The notes under the pieces: generated by a model
The model's database searches: none
Told to the model about the DNA's origin: nothing
Seen by the model: only the letters and a program-made list of their open reading frames with translations
Shown here: in pieces, positions 7,896 through 15,539 of the stretch
How the letters are laid out: the number at the start of each line of letters is the position of its first letter
How positions within the stretch are numbered: position 1 is the stretch's first letter
Position numbers and translations under genes: made by a program
Source of the DNA: Candidatus Woesearchaeota archaeon CG10_big_fil_rev_8_21_14_0_10_36_11
GTDB taxonomy: Archaea; Nanobdellota; Nanobdellia; Woesearchaeales; GW2011-AR9
Length of the DNA: 17,908 nt
Assembly (NCBI GenBank): GCA_002762845.1
Contig: PCYB01000020.1
Span: 1 to 17,908, forward strand
Direction of reading: 5' to 3'

Positions 7896-7903
7896 CTTAA
7901 AAA
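7896..7903 (+). promoter_or_regulatory. TATA box of the scpB operon
   Basis: CTTAAAAA is centred about 27-28 nt upstream of the ATG at 7927. This spacing selects that ATG over the in-frame ATG at 7942. The region 7812-7926 holds this box and the divergent one at 7836-7841 and nothing else recognised. Confidence 0.5.
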
Positions 7904-7926
7904 CATTCTCCCATTAAGCACATGGT

Positions 7927-8505
7927 ATGGAAAAGAATATTATGTTTAGAACGGTAATAGAGGTCGTTGGAAAGCCCAAAGAGCACATAGAAAAATCCAT
8001 ACGAGACTACGTCCAAAAACTGAAAGAGGATACGACATATGAAGTCCTTGAAGAAGATTTTGCAGAAATTAAAAAACAGGATGACCAAGAGTTGTGGGCT
8101 ACATTCGCAGAATTAGAAGTGAAAGCGTCATCAATACAAGACCTTGTTGCGTTTTGTTTCGAATACATGCCTTCTATTATAGAAGTCCTTGAACCAAAAC
8201 AAATAAATTTTACCGATTCTACTATTTCAGAATTTCTTAATGATCTTCAATCAAAATTACATCAGGTAGATATGGTCGCAAAACATGTCAAGATGGAAAA
8301 TGATATGTTAAAGAAAAATATGAGTGCACTGCTTAAGAACTATATTGTTGTCTTGTTAAGGCAGCGGAATCTTACTGGCGATCAATTAAATAAACTAACG
8401 GGCGTTGCACAAGATAAATTGGAAGATTTTCTCGACCAGCTTATTGATGACGGAAGAATAGATTTAAAAGAAGGAATATATTTCCTTACAAAACCAACAA
8501 AATGA
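7927..8505 (+). CDS. Uncharacterised two-domain protein coupled to ScpB
   Basis: The product is 192 residues. Residues 7-90 look like an alpha/beta domain (FRTVIEVVGKPKEHIEKSI, then AELEVKASSIQDLVAFCFEY and IIEVLEP). Residues 93-130 form a charged amphipathic helix, and 131-190 resemble a winged helix (NYIVVLLRQRNLTGDQLNKL, then LIDDGRIDLKEGIYFL). Its stop codon overlaps the scpB start (ATGA, 4 nt), so the two are translated together and probably act together. ScpB usually pairs with the kleisin ScpA. This protein has the small size and C-terminal winged helix of a kleisin, but I do not see ScpA N-terminal motifs, so it is not named ScpA. Alternatives are a divergent SMC-complex subunit or a DNA-binding accessory protein. 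Confidence 0.75.
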   Translation: MEKNIMFRTVIEVVGKPKEHIEKSIRDYVQKLKEDTTYEVLEEDFAEIKKQDDQELWATFAELEVKASSIQDLVAFCFEYMPSIIEVLEPKQINFTDSTISEFLNDLQSKLHQVDMVAKHVKMENDMLKKNMSALLKNYIVVLLRQRNLTGDQLNKLTGVAQDKLEDFLDQLIDDGRIDLKEGIYFLTKPTK

Positions 8506-9128
8506 GTAGTGATGAAAAAAAGGTAGAGGCTGTTCTGTTTGCAGTAGGAAAAGAGATTACGTCAGAACGTATTGCGCATTTGTGTTCTATTGAAACTCCT
8601 CTCGTTGAAAAAATAATGAAAGGCTTACAGCAAGAATATTCGCGACGTGATAACTCGTTACAGATTGTTGAGAAAGATAATGGGTGGAAGCTTACTGTTC
8701 GCGACGAGTTTGTTCCGTTGGTAAGCAGCATTGTTTCTTCAACAGAACTAGAAACACCAATAATGGAAACTCTGGCAGTTATCGCATGGAAATATCCTAT
8801 CGTTCAATCAGAGATTATTAAATTGCGTGGATCGGGAGCATACGATCATATGAAACAATTGGAAGAGCAAGACTTTATTGCAAAAGAAAAGTTTGGTCGT
8901 ACATACAAACTAAAATTAACAAACAAGTTTTTCAACTACTTTGATTTGCCAACAGACGATACCAAAAACGCGTTCTTAAAATTGGTCCCTTCAGACATTC
9001 TTACAGAAGCGGAGAATGTTGACAAAGAAGCAGACGAAGTTGAGCGATTGGTTGAGCTAGAGAAAAAAGAAAAAAGTTCAAAGGACGAGATTAGAAATGC
9101 GATGAAAGACGCCCAAAAGCAACAATAA
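8502..9128 (+). CDS. scpB: Segregation and condensation protein B (ScpB)
   Basis: The 208-residue product has two winged-helix domains. The first is at about 1-75 (KKVEAVLFAVGKEITSERIA) and the second at about 85-150, with the family signature LAVIAWKYPIVQSEIIKLRG (91-110), matching the usual AYxQPITRAEIExIRG pattern. ScpB dimers bind the kleisin ScpA and regulate the SMC ATPase in chromosome compaction. The C-terminal tail (about 160-208) is acidic/basic and helical (VERLVELEKKEKSSKDEIR). It starts inside the stop of the preceding gene without an SD, implying coupling by termination-reinitiation. No smc or scpA lies in the window. gyrA follows 82 bp downstream, a setting that groups chromosome-topology functions. 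Confidence 0.9.
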   Translation: MSSDEKKVEAVLFAVGKEITSERIAHLCSIETPLVEKIMKGLQQEYSRRDNSLQIVEKDNGWKLTVRDEFVPLVSSIVSSTELETPIMETLAVIAWKYPIVQSEIIKLRGSGAYDHMKQLEEQDFIAKEKFGRTYKLKLTNKFFNYFDLPTDDTKNAFLKLVPSDILTEAENVDKEADEVERLVELEKKEKSSKDEIRNAMKDAQKQQ

Positions 9129-9138
9129 AACCGACAGC

Positions 9139-9188
9139 TTTATAAACCATCGAAATCTCTATATTCTTGTAATTTACCGACGATAAAC
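9139..9188 (+). promoter_or_regulatory. Candidate promoter(s) of gyrA
   Basis: TTTATAAAC at 9139-9147 is the best TATA box in the gap and would give a leader of about 40 nt. ATAAAC at 9183-9188 is weaker but lies about 25 nt upstream of the ATG at 9211 and would give a leaderless message. No SD precedes the ATG. Either gyrA has its own promoter or it is also read from the scpB operon. Confidence 0.4.
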
Positions 9189-9210
9189 AATACTTTTACA
9201 AATTTATACA

Positions 9211-11763
9211 ATGGACCAAAACGATACCTCAGAACCGGCAAAAAACGCGCCCAAAATCATTCAAAAAATGATTGAGGACGAGATGAAACAGGCATACGTA
9301 AATTATGCCATGTCTGTTATTGTCGGGAGGGCACTACCTGACATTCGTGACGGTTTAAAGCCGGTGCATAGAAGAATTCTGTACAGTATGTATGATACTG
9401 GTATGTTGCACAATAAACCGTTCAAGAAATGTGCGCGGATCGTGGGAAATGTTTTAGGATTTTATCATCCTCATGGTGACAGTTCTGTCTATGATGCGTT
9501 AGTTCGTATGGCTCAAGATTTCTCATTGCGATATCCATTAGTAAAAGGTCAGGGAAATTTTGGATCAATTGACGGAGATAAAGCAGCAGCATATAGGTAT
9601 ACAGAAGCGAAATTGAACAAACTTGCAGAAGATATGCTAAAAGATATAGAAAAAGAAACTGTCACATTTAAACCAAACTTTGACGGTTCGTCACAAGAAC
9701 CAGAAGTTCTTCCAAGCGTTATTCCAAACCTTCTTGTCAACGGTTCTTCTGGTATTGCTGTTGGAATGGCAACAAATATTCCTCCACATAATATCATTGA
9801 AGTGTGTGACGGTATCATTGCCACTATTGACAATTCTGACATTACAACAGAAGAACTTATGGCAATTATTCCCGCACCAGATTTTCCCACCGGTGGTGAA
9901 GTTATTTGTGGCAATGCGTTATGGTACGCATATTCTAAAGGGAAAGGAAAAGTAACAATAAAAGCAATAACTGAATTAGAAGATGATAAAATTATTGTAA
10001 AAGAAATTCCCTACCAAGTTAATAAAGAAGAACTTATCCAACAAATTGCATCATTGGTGCACGATAAACGCATAGTTGGCATACGAAACATTAACGATGA
10101 ATCGGACAGAGAAGGAATCAGAATTGTTATTGATCTTAAAAAAGACACTGATGCAAATGTTATTCTTAACCAACTCTTTAAGTATAGTCGGCTGAAAGTA
10201 TCGTTTGGTATAAATCTTCTTGCATTAGTAAACAATGAACCAAAACGTCTTGGTCTTAAAGAATTTATGCGGCACCATATTAATCATCGGAAAGATGTCA
10301 TACTCAAAAGAACAACGTACGATCTTGCACAGGCACAAAATCGCGTTCATATTCTTGACGGTCTTCTTATCGCACTTGAAAATATTGATACAGTCATTTC
10401 AGGCATAAAAAAGAGTGCAACGGTTGAAGATGCGAAACAGTTCCTTCAAGAAACATATTCATTAAGCGAACTTCAAGCAAAGGCTATCCTTGAACTACGT
10501 CTTCAAAAACTTGCATCCTTGGAACAGGAAAAAATTCGTAGCGAACATACTGATCTTCTGGAAAAAATTATCTTATATCAAGAAATCATTGCCTCGGAAG
10601 AAAAAGTTCTTAATTTAATTAAAGATGAACTTCAGGACATAAAAAAGACGTACGGCGATGACCGACGATCACGAATTGTTCGAGGTGAAGATGACGATTT
10701 TGATATTGAAGAGCTAATCGAAGAAGATACTGTTGTCGTTACCATGACCAATTCAGGATACATAAAACGTCTTCCGTTGGACACATACAAAACCCAGAAA
10801 CGTGGTGGTAAAGGTATGGTTGCAACAGGAACTCGTGATGAAGATTTTGTTGAAAGTGTATACATCACAAGCACGCACGATTATGTGTTGTTCTTTACAG
10901 ATAAAGGGCAATTATATTGGTTAAAAGTATATCAAATACCTGAAGGGCGACGTCAGTCTAAAGGCAAACATATCGTTAACCTTATTCCTTTGCGCCAGGA
11001 TGAAAAAGTAACCGCAACAGTACCTGTAAACAATTTCAAAGAAGGGTTCCTTTTCATGGCAACTGAACAGGGAGTTGTCAAGAAAACTGAACTTGAATGT
11101 TTCTCAAATCCAAGAAGTGCGGGTATTCGTGCCCTTACCCTTGATGAGGGAGATACACTTGTCGGTGTACGGTACACAAACGGCAACAATGAAATTCTTC
11201 TTGCAACAAAAGGTGGTCTTGCTAACAGGTTTAAAGAGCAGGATATTCGGTCAATGGGAAGAACGGCACGTGGTGTCCGAGGCATTCGGTTATCAAAGGG
11301 AGATAAAGTTATTGGAATGCTTGCAGCAGAAGAGGACAAAAATATTCTTACCATTACTGAAAGAGGATACGGAAAAAGAACGCCTGTGTCTGAGTATCGT
11401 TTATGTAACCGTGGTGGTCGAGGCGTTTTAAACATTAAAGTAACGGAAAAAAACGGTCCTGTAAAGTCGGTAAAGCTTGTTGACGGAAAAGAAGAAATCA
11501 TGTTAATATCAAAACAAGGTATTGGAATACGGATAAAATGTTCAGACATTTCTGTTATTGGGAGAGCAACACAAGGTGTCCGAGTGATGCGTCTTAATGA
11601 AAATGATGAACTTGCTGCCGCTGCTACTGTTATTATTGACGATGAAGGATCTCCCGAATCTGAAAATTTGGAATCTGAAGAACTAGAAGAAACAAATGAA
11701 CCCCACGAGTCTTCTGAACCGGAAGATTCAGAAGACTCAATGCCGAAAGAGTTAGAAGAATGA
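9211..11763 (+). CDS. gyrA: DNA gyrase subunit A
   Basis: The 850-residue product is the breakage-rejoining subunit of a bacterial-type type IIA topoisomerase, which introduces negative supercoils with GyrB (not in the window). Seen directly: the N-terminal winged-helix region with YHPHGDSSVYDALVRMAQ (85-102); the catalytic Arg129-Tyr130 in AAAYRYTEAKL; the tower and coiled-coil region; and a beta-pinwheel C-terminal domain with GyrA box QKRGGKG (529-535), one change (R to K) from canonical QRRGGKG. The box marks gyrase rather than topoisomerase IV. Ser91 and Asp95 correspond to the quinolone-contact residues Ser83 and Asp87 of E. coli. A strongly acidic tail (about 810-850) follows the pinwheel. 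Length is normal for GyrA. The next gene overlaps its stop by 4 nt. Confidence 0.97.
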   Translation: MDQNDTSEPAKNAPKIIQKMIEDEMKQAYVNYAMSVIVGRALPDIRDGLKPVHRRILYSMYDTGMLHNKPFKKCARIVGNVLGFYHPHGDSSVYDALVRMAQDFSLRYPLVKGQGNFGSIDGDKAAAYRYTEAKLNKLAEDMLKDIEKETVTFKPNFDGSSQEPEVLPSVIPNLLVNGSSGIAVGMATNIPPHNIIEVCDGIIATIDNSDITTEELMAIIPAPDFPTGGEVICGNALWYAYSKGKGKVTIKAITELEDDKIIVKEIPYQVNKEELIQQIASLVHDKRIVGIRNINDESDREGIRIVIDLKKDTDANVILNQLFKYSRLKVSFGINLLALVNNEPKRLGLKEFMRHHINHRKDVILKRTTYDLAQAQNRVHILDGLLIALENIDTVISGIKKSATVEDAKQFLQETYSLSELQAKAILELRLQKLASLEQEKIRSEHTDLLEKIILYQEIIASEEKVLNLIKDELQDIKKTYGDDRRSRIVRGEDDDFDIEELIEEDTVVVTMTNSGYIKRLPLDTYKTQKRGGKGMVATGTRDEDFVESVYITSTHDYVLFFTDKGQLYWLKVYQIPEGRRQSKGKHIVNLIPLRQDEKVTATVPVNNFKEGFLFMATEQGVVKKTELECFSNPRSAGIRALTLDEGDTLVGVRYTNGNNEILLATKGGLANRFKEQDIRSMGRTARGVRGIRLSKGDKVIGMLAAEEDKNILTITERGYGKRTPVSEYRLCNRGGRGVLNIKVTEKNGPVKSVKLVDGKEEIMLISKQGIGIRIKCSDISVIGRATQGVRVMRLNENDELAAAATVIIDDEGSPESENLESEELEETNEPHESSEPEDSEDSMPKELEE

Positions 11764-12872
11764 ACATCTACGCATTTGTACGACCTGGAATGGAACACAT
11801 TTTACAGGACGAAATAAAAAATATTCTTAATGTTAATTCAGTTATTCACGATGCTGTTGTTGAGTTTGAAGTTAATGATACAAAAGAAATCGTCCGTGCA
11901 GTGTACCATCTTCAATCTGCACGACGTCTTGTGTTTTCATTGGGGAACCATAAACATCTTGAATCAATAGACTTTAGGTCTCTCCATTTTCCATGGAAAG
12001 ATATATTCTCTCCAAATTGTGCATGTAAAGTTGAAGTTGAAGGTGTAAAAGGGCAAGATAACAGAACGGTTATATCAAAACAAGTTCTTTCATCATTACT
12101 TCCAGTTATACACGAAAAATGTGGGTTTACACCAGTCATTGATGTTACACATCCAATCCTCATCATCTCAGTTTTTTATACCAAAGAAGAATATTTTATC
12201 GGTGTTGATATTTGTGGCAAAGACTTAGATTCACGATTCTATCGAGTGTTTCCTCATTCAGGTTCGTTTAAAGGTGATGTTGCATACTATTTCATACGAA
12301 AAAGCAGGTTTAGTAAAAGCGAAAAGTTGCTTGTCGGCTTTGTAAAAGATGGTGCGTTACTTATAGAAGCTGCACTTTTTACATGTTCTTATCCAGTTCA
12401 AGACATTGTTCATAAAAACTTTTCATTCTTTTCATTTCCTTTGTTTAAAAGTTTTGACTTTTCTCCATTTCTTCATCACAAACCGATTTCAGACACTACC
12501 AGAAGTGGCGATGTGAGACTTTTTGCGTTTGATGAGAGTACACGAAACCATACTGCTGCACGAAAGAATATAAAAATTGCGGGTGTTTCTTCCAATGTTG
12601 AAATTTCAAAACATACCCTTGACGATCTTGATGTTCGATACCCAAAAGACAAATTTACACGACTTATTTTTCACGTAACGACAAAAGATGAAGATAGAAT
12701 TAACGAAATATACTATCAAGCGTCATATGTGTTACAAAAGAAAGGTACACTTTTGCTTATTGGTCGTGAGAATTGGGACGTTTCCATTTCCAACAAATTT
12801 ACACTATTGGAAAGAGAAGAAATGACACACGGCAAAGGAAAGTATGTATTATGGTTACTTGAGAAAAAGTAA
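11760..12872 (+). CDS. THUMP-domain, Trm14/RlmL-like methyltransferase-fold protein, probably inactive
   Basis: The 370-residue product has an N-terminal RNA-binding THUMP region (about 1-155, ending in the typical YFIGVDICGKDLDSRFYRV stretch). A Rossmann methyltransferase region follows (about 165-370). Family members methylate guanine N2 in tRNA or 23S rRNA. Here the SAM motif, usually DPxCGSGTxLIEAA, reads VGFVKDGALLIEAA (192-205). The catalytic NPPYG reads HVTTK (305-309). The intervening AFDESTRNHTAARKNIKIAGV (256-276) still matches motif II, so the alignment is secure although the catalytic motifs are lost. It probably binds RNA without methylating it, or acts as a partner subunit. The ATG overlaps the gyrA stop (ATGA), so it is translated after gyrA. 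Confidence 0.8.
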   Translation: MNIYAFVRPGMEHILQDEIKNILNVNSVIHDAVVEFEVNDTKEIVRAVYHLQSARRLVFSLGNHKHLESIDFRSLHFPWKDIFSPNCACKVEVEGVKGQDNRTVISKQVLSSLLPVIHEKCGFTPVIDVTHPILIISVFYTKEEYFIGVDICGKDLDSRFYRVFPHSGSFKGDVAYYFIRKSRFSKSEKLLVGFVKDGALLIEAALFTCSYPVQDIVHKNFSFFSFPLFKSFDFSPFLHHKPISDTTRSGDVRLFAFDESTRNHTAARKNIKIAGVSSNVEISKHTLDDLDVRYPKDKFTRLIFHVTTKDEDRINEIYYQASYVLQKKGTLLLIGRENWDVSISNKFTLLEREEMTHGKGKYVLWLLEKK

Positions 12873-12882
12873 ATAATCCCTC

Positions 12883-12898
12883 ATTTTTCATTAAAAAT
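12883..12898 (+). terminator. A/T-rich hairpin after the THUMP gene
   Basis: ATTTTT, the loop CATT and AAAAAT form a 6-bp A/T stem 11 nt after the stop codon. It is weak because the stem has no G:C pairs and no clear T tract follows. Confidence 0.25.
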
Positions 12899-12911
12899 CT
12901 CAAAACAAATC

Positions 12912-12920
12912 TTTTATATA
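12912..12920 (+). promoter_or_regulatory. TATA box of the S2P-like gene
   Basis: TTTTATATA is centred about 30 nt upstream of the ATG at 12947, giving a leaderless or nearly leaderless message. Confidence 0.5.
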
Positions 12921-12946
12921 CTTTTATCTCTTAATCAACATAAAAG

Positions 12947-13684
12947 ATGGTAAATATCAAAGAACTGGGAAACAGAGTACTTGAATTTTACCGCTTTAGC
13001 TGGCAGGAAATTTCAGGATTGCTTGCTGCGGTTCTTATCACTGCATTCATATTTTCGTTTCGTGATTGGGGCAGTGAACAGTTTGAGTTTATTGTTGGGA
13101 TAACAAATTTTATTACTCTTATTTTCATTGGGGCAATATCATTCGTTTTTCGCATTTCATGTCAAAAGATATATGCATTAAGTCAGGGATATAAAGCAGA
13201 ATTCAAAATATGGTGGGTTGGTCTTGTGATAGCTCTCGTTCTTGCATTTATCAGTTTAGGCAGAGTTCCATTTATACTCATTGGTGGTATTGTCGCTTCA
13301 TTTATGATAAAACAACGTCTTGGAGAATTTCGGTATGGTTTTTCATATCACCAAAATGGTATTGCATCGTTATGGGGGATCCTAGGTAACTTGATTTTGG
13401 CAATTGGGTTTGCAGTAGGTTTGTATTACTCACCACAAAATTACTTTTTTTCAAAAGGACTCATGCTTAATATCATAATGGGATTTTGTGCGTTGCTTCC
13501 ATTACCACAACTTGATGGTCTTAACATTTATTTTGGTTCAAGAATGATGTATTACATTGCAATTGTAACTGTCTTACTTGCAAGCGTGTTACTTTTAACA
13601 CGAACAAAATGGGGACTTATTATTGCTATCATTCTTGGATCGATGGCAGGAATAATTTATATTTCAATTGGCTCTGAAAAATAA
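12947..13684 (+). CDS. Site-2-protease (M50)-like membrane protein lacking the HExxH zinc motif
   Basis: The 245-residue, multi-spanning membrane protein has about six or more hydrophobic segments (for example 22-38, 48-68, 90-118, 141-160, 172-188, 201-240). Two landmarks fit peptidase M50. ALLPLPQLDGLNIYF (182-196) matches the PxPPLDG motif near the C-terminal half, with the zinc-ligand Asp at 190. ALSQGYKAEFKIW (77-89) matches the sequence that follows the zinc motif in archaeal members. But the place of HExxH reads RISCQ (69-73), so both histidines and the catalytic glutamate are absent. It is probably a non-proteolytic pseudoprotease, perhaps holding substrates or partners in the membrane. 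Two small genes follow on the same strand. Assignment rests on pattern matching and should be tested by profile search. Confidence 0.65.
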   Translation: MVNIKELGNRVLEFYRFSWQEISGLLAAVLITAFIFSFRDWGSEQFEFIVGITNFITLIFIGAISFVFRISCQKIYALSQGYKAEFKIWWVGLVIALVLAFISLGRVPFILIGGIVASFMIKQRLGEFRYGFSYHQNGIASLWGILGNLILAIGFAVGLYYSPQNYFFSKGLMLNIIMGFCALLPLPQLDGLNIYFGSRMMYYIAIVTVLLASVLLLTRTKWGLIIAIILGSMAGIIYISIGSEK

Positions 13685-13690
13685 AGAGAA

Positions 13691-13700
13691 TATTTAAATA
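13691..13700 (+). promoter_or_regulatory. TATA box upstream of the four-helix membrane protein
   Basis: TATTTAAATA predicts a transcript start near 13722 and a leader of about 26 nt without an SD before the ATG at 13748. It lies 6 bp after the stop of the preceding gene. Confidence 0.45.
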
Positions 13701-13747
13701 AATAGAATAATACAACATTATTGTATTATACTATTATACCATACACC

Positions 13748-14095
13748 ATGGCAGCAATTAAATGGGATGAACAATGGGCAGAAGCATTTTCACTTCTTTT
13801 CCTTGCAGTAGGGTTCATTATAGCTATTCTTCTTCAAAGCCCTTTCTTTAGTTACGTTTCAGTTTTCCTTGCTGGGTTTGTTGCAGGAAGAGTATATTAC
13901 ATAAAAAAATCAAAAGAGCCAATTCTTCCGTTTGTTCTTATCATACTTGGTTTTTTGGTTGGATACCTATTGGGAAGTTTTTGGGCGAGCCGTTTTGTTA
14001 CTATCCTTTTCTTCGCAGTAGGTTTTGGGATTTCGTACTACCTTCATATGAAACAAATTTTAGTAATATTTAAAAGTGAGGACTTTATTAAGTAA
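13748..14095 (+). CDS. Small four-helix integral membrane protein of unknown function
   Basis: From the ATG at 13748 the product is 115 residues with four predicted membrane helices: FSLLFLAVGFIIAILLQ, YVSVFLAGFVAGRVYYI, ILPFVLIILGFLVGYLLG and VTILFFAVGFGISYYLHM. Connecting loops are short and there is a soluble start (MAAIKWDEQWAEA). The frame opens at a TTG (13721), but the ATG gives a better-behaved cytoplasmic N-terminus. It follows the S2P-like gene by 63 bp and could work with it. I recall related sequences in DPANN genomes only as hypothetical proteins. Confidence 0.75.
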   Translation: MAAIKWDEQWAEAFSLLFLAVGFIIAILLQSPFFSYVSVFLAGFVAGRVYYIKKSKEPILPFVLIILGFLVGYLLGSFWASRFVTILFFAVGFGISYYLHMKQILVIFKSEDFIK

Positions 14096-14100
14096 TACAA

Positions 14101-14400
14101 ATGAAAACGTACAATGTTAAAAGCATAACGATTAGCAGGAAACCAGGTAAAAATAAAGATGGGTTTTGGACAGCATTCATAGGTCTCTTTAACGAAAATA
14201 ATCCTCACTTGAAAGCAAAAGCACCATTTGAAGTTCTTAACATTCCTGACGTTGAAAAGGTAAGAATTCATGAATTGCGAAACGTTTCGTATTACTTGAT
14301 GGGAAATGATATTATTATCAATAATTTAAAAGAACTAACTATCGAAAAGGATGATAATATCTTAATACTAAAAGGCAAACAAGATTTACCTAAAAAATAA
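14101..14400 (+). CDS. 99-residue protein of unknown function
   Basis: This soluble, beta-rich-looking protein contains KSITISRKPGKNKDGFWTAF near the start and LKELTIEKDDNILILKGKQ near the end. No family is recognised. It begins 5 nt after the stop of the membrane protein, and a TATA-like TATTTAAAA (14067-14075) inside the end of that gene lies about 30 nt before its ATG, so it may have its own leaderless transcript. Its last 11 bp overlap the end of trpS on the other strand. The coherent sequence and tight packing argue that it is real. Confidence 0.65.
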   Translation: MKTYNVKSITISRKPGKNKDGFWTAFIGLFNENNPHLKAKAPFEVLNIPDVEKVRIHELRNVSYYLMGNDIIINNLKELTIEKDDNILILKGKQDLPKK

Positions 14401-15496
14401 ACTTATCGATTTGTTTCTTTGCTTTTGCTCGTTTCTGTTGATGCTCTTTAAGGAATACTGTTATCTTTTCTATACAAATTTGTTTAAGTTCTCCACTCAA
14501 TAATTTCCCCGACTTGTACTCTTTGTAAATCTTTTGTAATTTTTTGTCATCAGGTTCTAACCCGTACAATAACATTTGGAAAGAAACATCAACATCGGGA
14601 TTACCTCCTTTTTTCCTATGCTCTTCAAGTGTCGCTTGGCCTCCCGAAAATGCATATTTTTTAATTTTTGTTGCAGCATCTTCTGGCGTGTCAGTTAATG
14701 CAATGAACGAATTTTCATCAGAGGACGACATTTTTCCTCCCTTTAATCCAGGCATAAATTTGTGGTACGTTGAACTTAGTTGGGTAAACTTAAATTCTTT
14801 TATTCGTTTTGAAATGTCGCGTGCAATTCGTACGTGCGGATCTTGATCTATTCCCACTGGAATGATAACCGGAAGTGGTTTCCCTTCGAACTCTTTCAAT
14901 TGTGGGTGTAACATGTCAGCCGCTTGTAATAAGGATGATGCCATTTTTCCTGGCGTGATTTCTCCATAGACTGCTTTAAATTCGTTAAATGTTGCATGCC
15001 GTGCAAGCATGTTCGCAAGACTATAATATGCATTTGATTTTTGTCCATCCATTGACCTTTTTGATTGAAAATAAAATTCGCATTTTGTAAGGTCTAACCC
15101 TAACGCCACGTAATTCGTAAGGTATTCTTTGATTGCCGTTTCCTGTAATTCTTTCATGTTAGGATTTCGTGAATTGTACGCTTCAATGTCTGCAACTGCA
15201 ACATAAATCTTTGCGCCAAGTTTTTGATAAAATAGTATTTGATCAGCGACCATCTTATGGCCAAAATGAAACTTTCCTGACGGCATAAGGCCAGTCATCA
15301 TAACAAAAGGTTTCTTATTTTCAATAGCATCAATAATTTGTTTAAAATCTCTATGGGCAAAAATAATTCCTCGCCTAAAAAGAACATTGTCCTGAAATTG
15401 TGGTGGTACGTGTTGTAACGGTTTTAAGCCAAATTCTTGTACTAGTTTATCATAATCTATATCTTCTCTTACTTCCCATGGCGTTACTTTTGTCAT
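14390..15496 (-). CDS. trpS: Tryptophanyl-tRNA synthetase
   Basis: The 368-residue class I aminoacyl-tRNA synthetase charges tRNA-Trp with tryptophan using ATP. The HIGH signature appears as PSGKFHFGHK (72-81) and the KMSKS signature as GGKMSSSDENS (253-263). The tryptophan-site context IIPVGIDQDPHVRIARD is present. The long N-terminal part (VTPWEVREDIDYDKLVQEFG) marks the archaeal/eukaryotic branch rather than the bacterial one. The start is an ATG with an A/T-rich TATA-like box about 28 nt upstream and no SD. The 3' end overlaps the convergent 99-residue gene by 11 bp. Complete and unremarkable in length. Confidence 0.96.
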   Translation of the reverse strand: MTKVTPWEVREDIDYDKLVQEFGLKPLQHVPPQFQDNVLFRRGIIFAHRDFKQIIDAIENKKPFVMMTGLMPSGKFHFGHKMVADQILFYQKLGAKIYVAVADIEAYNSRNPNMKELQETAIKEYLTNYVALGLDLTKCEFYFQSKRSMDGQKSNAYYSLANMLARHATFNEFKAVYGEITPGKMASSLLQAADMLHPQLKEFEGKPLPVIIPVGIDQDPHVRIARDISKRIKEFKFTQLSSTYHKFMPGLKGGKMSSSDENSFIALTDTPEDAATKIKKYAFSGGQATLEEHRKKGGNPDVDVSFQMLLYGLEPDDKKLQKIYKEYKSGKLLSGELKQICIEKITVFLKEHQQKRAKAKKQIDKFIF

Positions 15497-15517
15497 AGTA
15501 GAAGAAGAACTTGTCCC

Positions 15518-15530
15518 TTTATTAATATTT
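15518..15530 (-). promoter_or_regulatory. TATA-like box of trpS
   Basis: On the minus strand AAATATTAATAAA is centred about 28 nt upstream of the trpS ATG at 15496. It lies just before the stop of the upstream gene (15540), so trpS seems to have its own leaderless transcript. Confidence 0.45.
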
Positions 15531-15539
15531 TCTTATCAT

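Noticed and set aside
9549..9914. 121-codon open frame antisense to the gyrA catalytic region
   Set aside because: Shadow of the gyrA frame; its composition reflects the sense codons and there is no supporting signal.
10953..11798. 281-codon open frame antisense to gyrA
   Set aside because: It lies fully opposite a certain gene. The product is serine-rich because it mirrors the acidic GyrA tail, and it shows no domain or promoter.
13721..13747. TTG start extension of the four-helix membrane protein
   Set aside because: It encodes a nondescript MYYTIIPYT stretch without an SD; the ATG at 13748 is better.
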